Source: Sphingomonas koreensis
GTDB taxonomy: Bacteria > Pseudomonadota > Alphaproteobacteria > Sphingomonadales > Sphingomonadaceae
Assembly: GCF_002797435.1 (NCBI RefSeq)
Contig: NZ_PGEN01000001.1
Span: 434,001 to 498,000 of the forward strand
DNA length: 64,000 nucleotides
Direction: 5' to 3'
A model generated the notes under the pieces. The model ran no database searches. It had not been told where the DNA came from and was given only the letters and a program-made list of their open reading frames with translations. Made by a program: the position numbers and the translations under genes. Below are positions 60,603 to 64,000 of the stretch, in pieces (position 1 is the first letter of the stretch; every line of letters begins with the position of its first letter).

Positions 60603-62990
60603 TCAGAACTTCACGCCAAAGGTCGCGCCGAAGTATCGGCTCGAGTCCTTGTTGTAGGTTCCGACGAGATCGTACGGGTTGGCGGCGGTCGCCAGCAGCG
60701 AGTTGTGACCGATGCTCGTCAGATAATTCTCGTCGAACAGGTTCTTGACGAACAGGGTCAGGCTGTAGCGGTCGTCGATCGTCTTGATGCCGATGCTGGC
60801 ATCGACCAGCACATAGGCGGGCTGCCAGAGCAGCGGATCCTGCTCCACCGCGAACTGCTGCGCGCTCGTATAGTTGATCGAGAACTGGCCGAAGGCGCCC
60901 AGGCTGGAGCTGATGTCCGTCTCGTAGCGCGGCGAAACGCTGACGCGCCATTCGGGGCTGGCGGCGAGCGGCTTGCCGCGCAGGTTCTGCTGCGGCGTTG
61001 CGCCGGCTGCAGTGCGATAGCAGACGTTGATCGGCGTCCCGGTCATCACCGGCGCGGCTGCCTGCAGCTGAAGCGGGCAGTTCAGGCCGTCGATGTCGAT
61101 CGTCGATTTGGCATAGGTCACCGCGGCGTTCACGGTGAAGCCGTCGGTCGGGCGCATTGTCGCCTCGATTTCGAAGCCCTTCGTCTGCGACTTGCCGGCA
61201 TTGGTCGAGACGAACTGCACGACGCCCGTCACCGGATCCGAGCGGTTCGCCTGGACCTGAAGGTTGGTGTAATCGGCCAGGAAGGCGGCAGCGGAAATGC
61301 TGAACGAACCATCCGAGGTGCGGCCCTTGAAGCCAAGCTCGTAGGCGTTCACCCATTCGGGCTCGAGCGCCTTCTGGTTGGCGAGATCGGCCGAGATTTC
61401 CATCTCGTAGCCCAGGCCCTTGTAGCCGCGCGTATAGGTCGCATAGGCCTGTGCGTTGCGGTTGAACTCATATTGCAGGCCCGCCTTGCCGGTCACCGCG
61501 GTGTCGCTGGCGCGGAACTGGCCGCTGACCGGAGGATTGGCCGGGAAGATCACGTCCCCGGTCTGGATCGGGGCAATGCGGAAGCCGCGGTTGAAGCCCT
61601 TCTCATGCTGGACGCGGAGACCGCCGATCACCTTGAGGCCACCGGCGATATTGTAGTCGAACTGGCCGAAAGCGGCGATGCTGTCCTGCGACAGACGGAT
61701 CTCGCTCGCCGACGACTGGTAGATGATGTTGGCGGCGGCACAGGGCTGGCCGATCACGCCTGCGGTGCAGCGCGCGCGGCGGCGGTCGAACGGCCGCTCG
61801 ATATAGCTGTGCATGTAGAACACGCCGGCGACATAGTTGAATGCGTTGCTGCCGTTGTTCGCGATGCGCAGTTCCTGGCTCAGCCCCTGGATGTCGGCGA
61901 CGCCGTGGTTCTGGTTCCACCAGGAATAGGCCGCTCCCGCTCCGGCGAACACCGGCACCGGCGCGTTGATCCGGTCGATCGGCTGGTTGACGTCCAGATG
62001 GTATTTCTGGAACGCGGTGATCGAGGTGATGGTCGCCGCGCCCAGATCCCAGTCGGCCTGAAGCGAATAGGTCTGCTGGCTGGTGTTGGCGTAGGTGTCG
62101 CTGTCCTCGTTGATCGTACGGTTGCTGCGCGACGCCTGGATCGGGCCGACAAGGCTCTGGAGCACCGGATTGACGATGCTGACCATCGTCGATCCGCAGC
62201 ATACCGCATCCGTCTTGCGGTATTCGGCGCTCAGCAGGAAGTTGAGCGTCTCGGTCGCGTCCCATTCGAGCTTGCCGCGCACGCCCCAGCCGCTCGATCC
62301 GTTGACCCAGCGATTGGTCCCGATGTTGCGGGTGATGCCGCGCACGTCATTGTAGTAGCCGGTGACGCGCGCTCGCAGCGTGCTCGACAACGGGCCCGAG
62401 ACGGTGCCGCGTGCGCGGTACTCGCCATGCTCGGCGATCGTGAAGTCGCCGCTGGCGGTGAGGTCGCGCGCGGGCCGCGCGGTGGTCACGCTGATCACGC
62501 CGGCCGATGCGTTCTTGCCGAACAGCGTCCCCTGCGGTCCGCGCAGGATCTCGACCCGCTCGATATCGGCAAGGTCGGAGAAACCCTGCGCCTGACGCAC
62601 GGCGACGACGCCGTCGACCACGGTGGAGACCGAGGATTCGGTTCCCTGGCCAAACAGCGAAGTACCGATCCCGCGGATGCGGAAGCTGGTGTTGGTCGGG
62701 TTGGCGCCCTGCTGGAAGCTCAATGACGGCACCGCCTGGACCAGCGAGTTCGTATCCGAAATCTGACGGTCGGCAAGCGCGTCGCCGGTAACCGCGGTCA
62801 CCGCCAGCGGCACGTCGAGCAGGCGCTCGGCGCGCTTCTGCGCGGTCACGATGATCTCGCCGGTATCCTCGGGAGCAGGCGCCTCGGCCTGCGGCTCCGC
62901 AGGGCCCTCCTGCGCATGTGCAGGCACCGCCAGCGAGACAGCGAGCGCAAAGGCGGACGCAACGACATGGAACTGGACTGAACGATTCAT
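60603..62990 (-). CDS. TonB-dependent receptor, sphingomonad-type
   Basis: 795 residues. A signal peptide (ending AHAQ) is followed by an acidic linker and a TonB-box-like GEIIVTAQKRAERLLDVP, the common opening of the sphingomonad receptor group. The plug reads SFRIRGIGTSLFGQGTESS, RVEILRGPQGTLFGKNASAG. The barrel ends FGATFGVKF. GGGGAGG lies before the ATG. It has its own terminator. It precedes the GH3 gene in the same direction, so a sugar-containing ligand is possible but not shown. Confidence 0.93.
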   Translation of the reverse strand: MNRSVQFHVVASAFALAVSLAVPAHAQEGPAEPQAEAPAPEDTGEIIVTAQKRAERLLDVPLAVTAVTGDALADRQISDTNSLVQAVPSLSFQQGANPTNTSFRIRGIGTSLFGQGTESSVSTVVDGVVAVRQAQGFSDLADIERVEILRGPQGTLFGKNASAGVISVTTARPARDLTASGDFTIAEHGEYRARGTVSGPLSSTLRARVTGYYNDVRGITRNIGTNRWVNGSSGWGVRGKLEWDATETLNFLLSAEYRKTDAVCCGSTMVSIVNPVLQSLVGPIQASRSNRTINEDSDTYANTSQQTYSLQADWDLGAATITSITAFQKYHLDVNQPIDRINAPVPVFAGAGAAYSWWNQNHGVADIQGLSQELRIANNGSNAFNYVAGVFYMHSYIERPFDRRRARCTAGVIGQPCAAANIIYQSSASEIRLSQDSIAAFGQFDYNIAGGLKVIGGLRVQHEKGFNRGFRIAPIQTGDVIFPANPPVSGQFRASDTAVTGKAGLQYEFNRNAQAYATYTRGYKGLGYEMEISADLANQKALEPEWVNAYELGFKGRTSDGSFSISAAAFLADYTNLQVQANRSDPVTGVVQFVSTNAGKSQTKGFEIEATMRPTDGFTVNAAVTYAKSTIDIDGLNCPLQLQAAAPVMTGTPINVCYRTAAGATPQQNLRGKPLAASPEWRVSVSPRYETDISSSLGAFGQFSINYTSAQQFAVEQDPLLWQPAYVLVDASIGIKTIDDRYSLTLFVKNLFDENYLTSIGHNSLLATAANPYDLVGTYNKDSSRYFGATFGVKF

Positions 62991-63145
62991 ACAACCTCCC
63001 CAAAATTATAGCTTTTGTGTGGCTCTGCCGGCCCTGGACGGAAGGCGAATCACTGCCCTGTCGTCCGCTTGTTTAACGCTAAACTGATCGGTGACGGGAA
63101 CGTTGTCAAGCGGCAATGGACATGGCGATGTTCCCTGGGTTCCGG

Positions 63146-64000
63146 TTAGCCGCGAACGACGCAGCGAAAGCCGATATGCGTGGTGGTCGAATCCACCGGC
63201 TGCGGGTGGCGGGCAGCAGGCCGGTAGCGCTGGCAGTAATTCTCAGCGCACAGATGCGATCCGCCCTTCAGCACCTTGCGCGGGATGCGTATCCGGGGCG
63301 TGAAGGGGTCGTAGCTGTCACGCTCGCGCCCGCCGCGCGGATTGGGAATGGCGCAACAGGCCCCGGCCTGTTTCTTGACCGGCTTGCGGTCCGCCGCGCC
63401 CGGCACCGCGAACCAGTCCGACGTCCACTCCCAGACATTCCCGATCATGTCGTACAGGCCATAGCCGTTCGACGGATAGTGCCGTACAGGCGAGGTCCGC
63501 TCATACCCGTCGAGCAGCGTGTTGGCGTAGGGGAAGCGCCCCTGCCAGTAATTCGCCAGCATCGCGCCGCCGGGCGCGAGCTCGTCCCCCCAGGCATAGT
63601 CGCTGTCGGCGCCGCCGCGCGCGGCGAACTCCCATTCCGCCTCGGTCGGAAGCGACTTGCGCGCCCAGCGCGCATAGGCCTCCGCGTCCGCATAGGCGAC
63701 ATGGACCACCGGGTGATCGTCCAGCCCCTCGATCGAACTGTCCGGCCCCAGCGGGTGCCGCCAGTCCGCACCGGCCCGAAGCGTCCACCATTGCGAGAAA
63801 TCATCCATGTCGACCGGGCCGGCGGTCTTTTCGAACACCATTGAACCGGCCAGCGCCAGCGCCGGATCCAGCCCGGGATAATCGGCCGGATCCGGCGCAA
63901 TCTCGGCGAAGGTGAGGTGCCCGGTCGCATCCACGAAGCGGGCGAATTGCGCATTGGTCACCGGCGTCTCGTCGATCCAGAACGGATCGACCCGCACCGT
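63146..64000 (-). CDS. formylglycine-generating enzyme (SUMF1) family, 5' end outside window
   Basis: The gene reads leftward and its start lies beyond the right edge; about 284 C-terminal residues are seen. The FGE-sulfatase domain is clear: FWIDETPVTNAQFARFVDAT, LPTEAEWEFAARGG, YGLYDMIGNVWEWTSDWF and KGGSHLCAENYCQRYRPAAR. Both active-site cysteines of true FGEs are present in the last motif, so it can probably oxidise a sulfatase Cys to formylglycine in a copper-dependent way. A sulfatase partner is not seen in the window. Confidence 0.92.
   Translation of the reverse strand, partial: TVRVDPFWIDETPVTNAQFARFVDATGHLTFAEIAPDPADYPGLDPALALAGSMVFEKTAGPVDMDDFSQWWTLRAGADWRHPLGPDSSIEGLDDHPVVHVAYADAEAYARWARKSLPTEAEWEFAARGGADSDYAWGDELAPGGAMLANYWQGRFPYANTLLDGYERTSPVRHYPSNGYGLYDMIGNVWEWTSDWFAVPGAADRKPVKKQAGACCAIPNPRGGRERDSYDPFTPRIRIPRKVLKGGSHLCAENYCQRYRPAARHPQPVDSTTTHIGFRCVVRG

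Noticed and set aside
60585..62726. Very long open frame (713 codons) on the + strand opposite the TonB receptor
   Set aside because: It is antisense to a receptor with signal peptide, plug and barrel end; its own translation is Arg/His/Asp/Val-rich without motifs. High GC makes such shadows common.

Overview
The window is high-GC DNA from an alphaproteobacterium, most likely a sphingomonad (Sphingomonas, Sphingopyxis or Sphingobium type). The reasons are six TonB-dependent receptor genes, CopA/CopB pairs of the alphaproteobacterial kind, frequent GTG starts, many four-base stop/start overlaps, and small secreted Cys/Met/His-rich proteins typical of sphingomonad copper clusters. No rRNA, CRISPR array, transposase or integrase is visible.

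Positions 1 to about 28.99 kb form a heavy-metal region. It runs: an NTF2-like protein (cut by the left edge), a CnrY-like small membrane protein, copC and a frameshifted copD, a Met/His-rich lipoprotein, a DUF2231 membrane protein, an unusual epimerase-SPW-VKOR-like fusion, an AraC regulator, a fatty-acid-hydroxylase family protein, a Cu(I) P-type ATPase, a CnrY/CnrX-like pair, copAB, a DUF305 protein, two small secreted proteins, a cusCBAF-like RND efflux operon, more small Cys/Met-rich proteins, a second copAB with a DUF411 protein, and a dmeRF pair for cobalt/nickel. The proteins cover periplasmic oxidation and sequestration of copper (CopA, CopB, CopC, CusF), export across the inner membrane (ATPase, CDF) and export across the whole envelope (RND). 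The region ends at a 45-nt 3' fragment of a tRNA-Lys(CTT) gene at 28948-28992. This looks like the distal attachment site of a tRNA-integrated genomic island whose body lies to the left.

From about 29 to 36 kb the content looks chromosomal: a small membrane protein, then a FecI sigma factor, a FecR anti-sigma factor, a TonB receptor with an STN signalling domain, and a secreted purple-acid-phosphatase-like enzyme.

From 36 to 58 kb lies what I interpret as a zinc-starvation (Zur) regulon. A Fur-family Zur-like regulator sits beside a MerC-family protein. Four intergenic sites share the core ATGATATAnCGTATC or a close variant. They precede a TonB receptor + DUF3526 ABC exporter + short receptor operon, a second receptor, the divergent secreted Fe/Mn superoxide dismutase and merC-zur pair, and the divergent PhoX-like/peptidase block and the ABC/FtsX-DUF3299-ZnuD operon. 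The genes fit zinc uptake plus zinc sparing.

From 58.5 kb to the right edge are a GH3 glycosidase, another TonB receptor with a good terminator, and the 3' part of a formylglycine-generating-enzyme gene.
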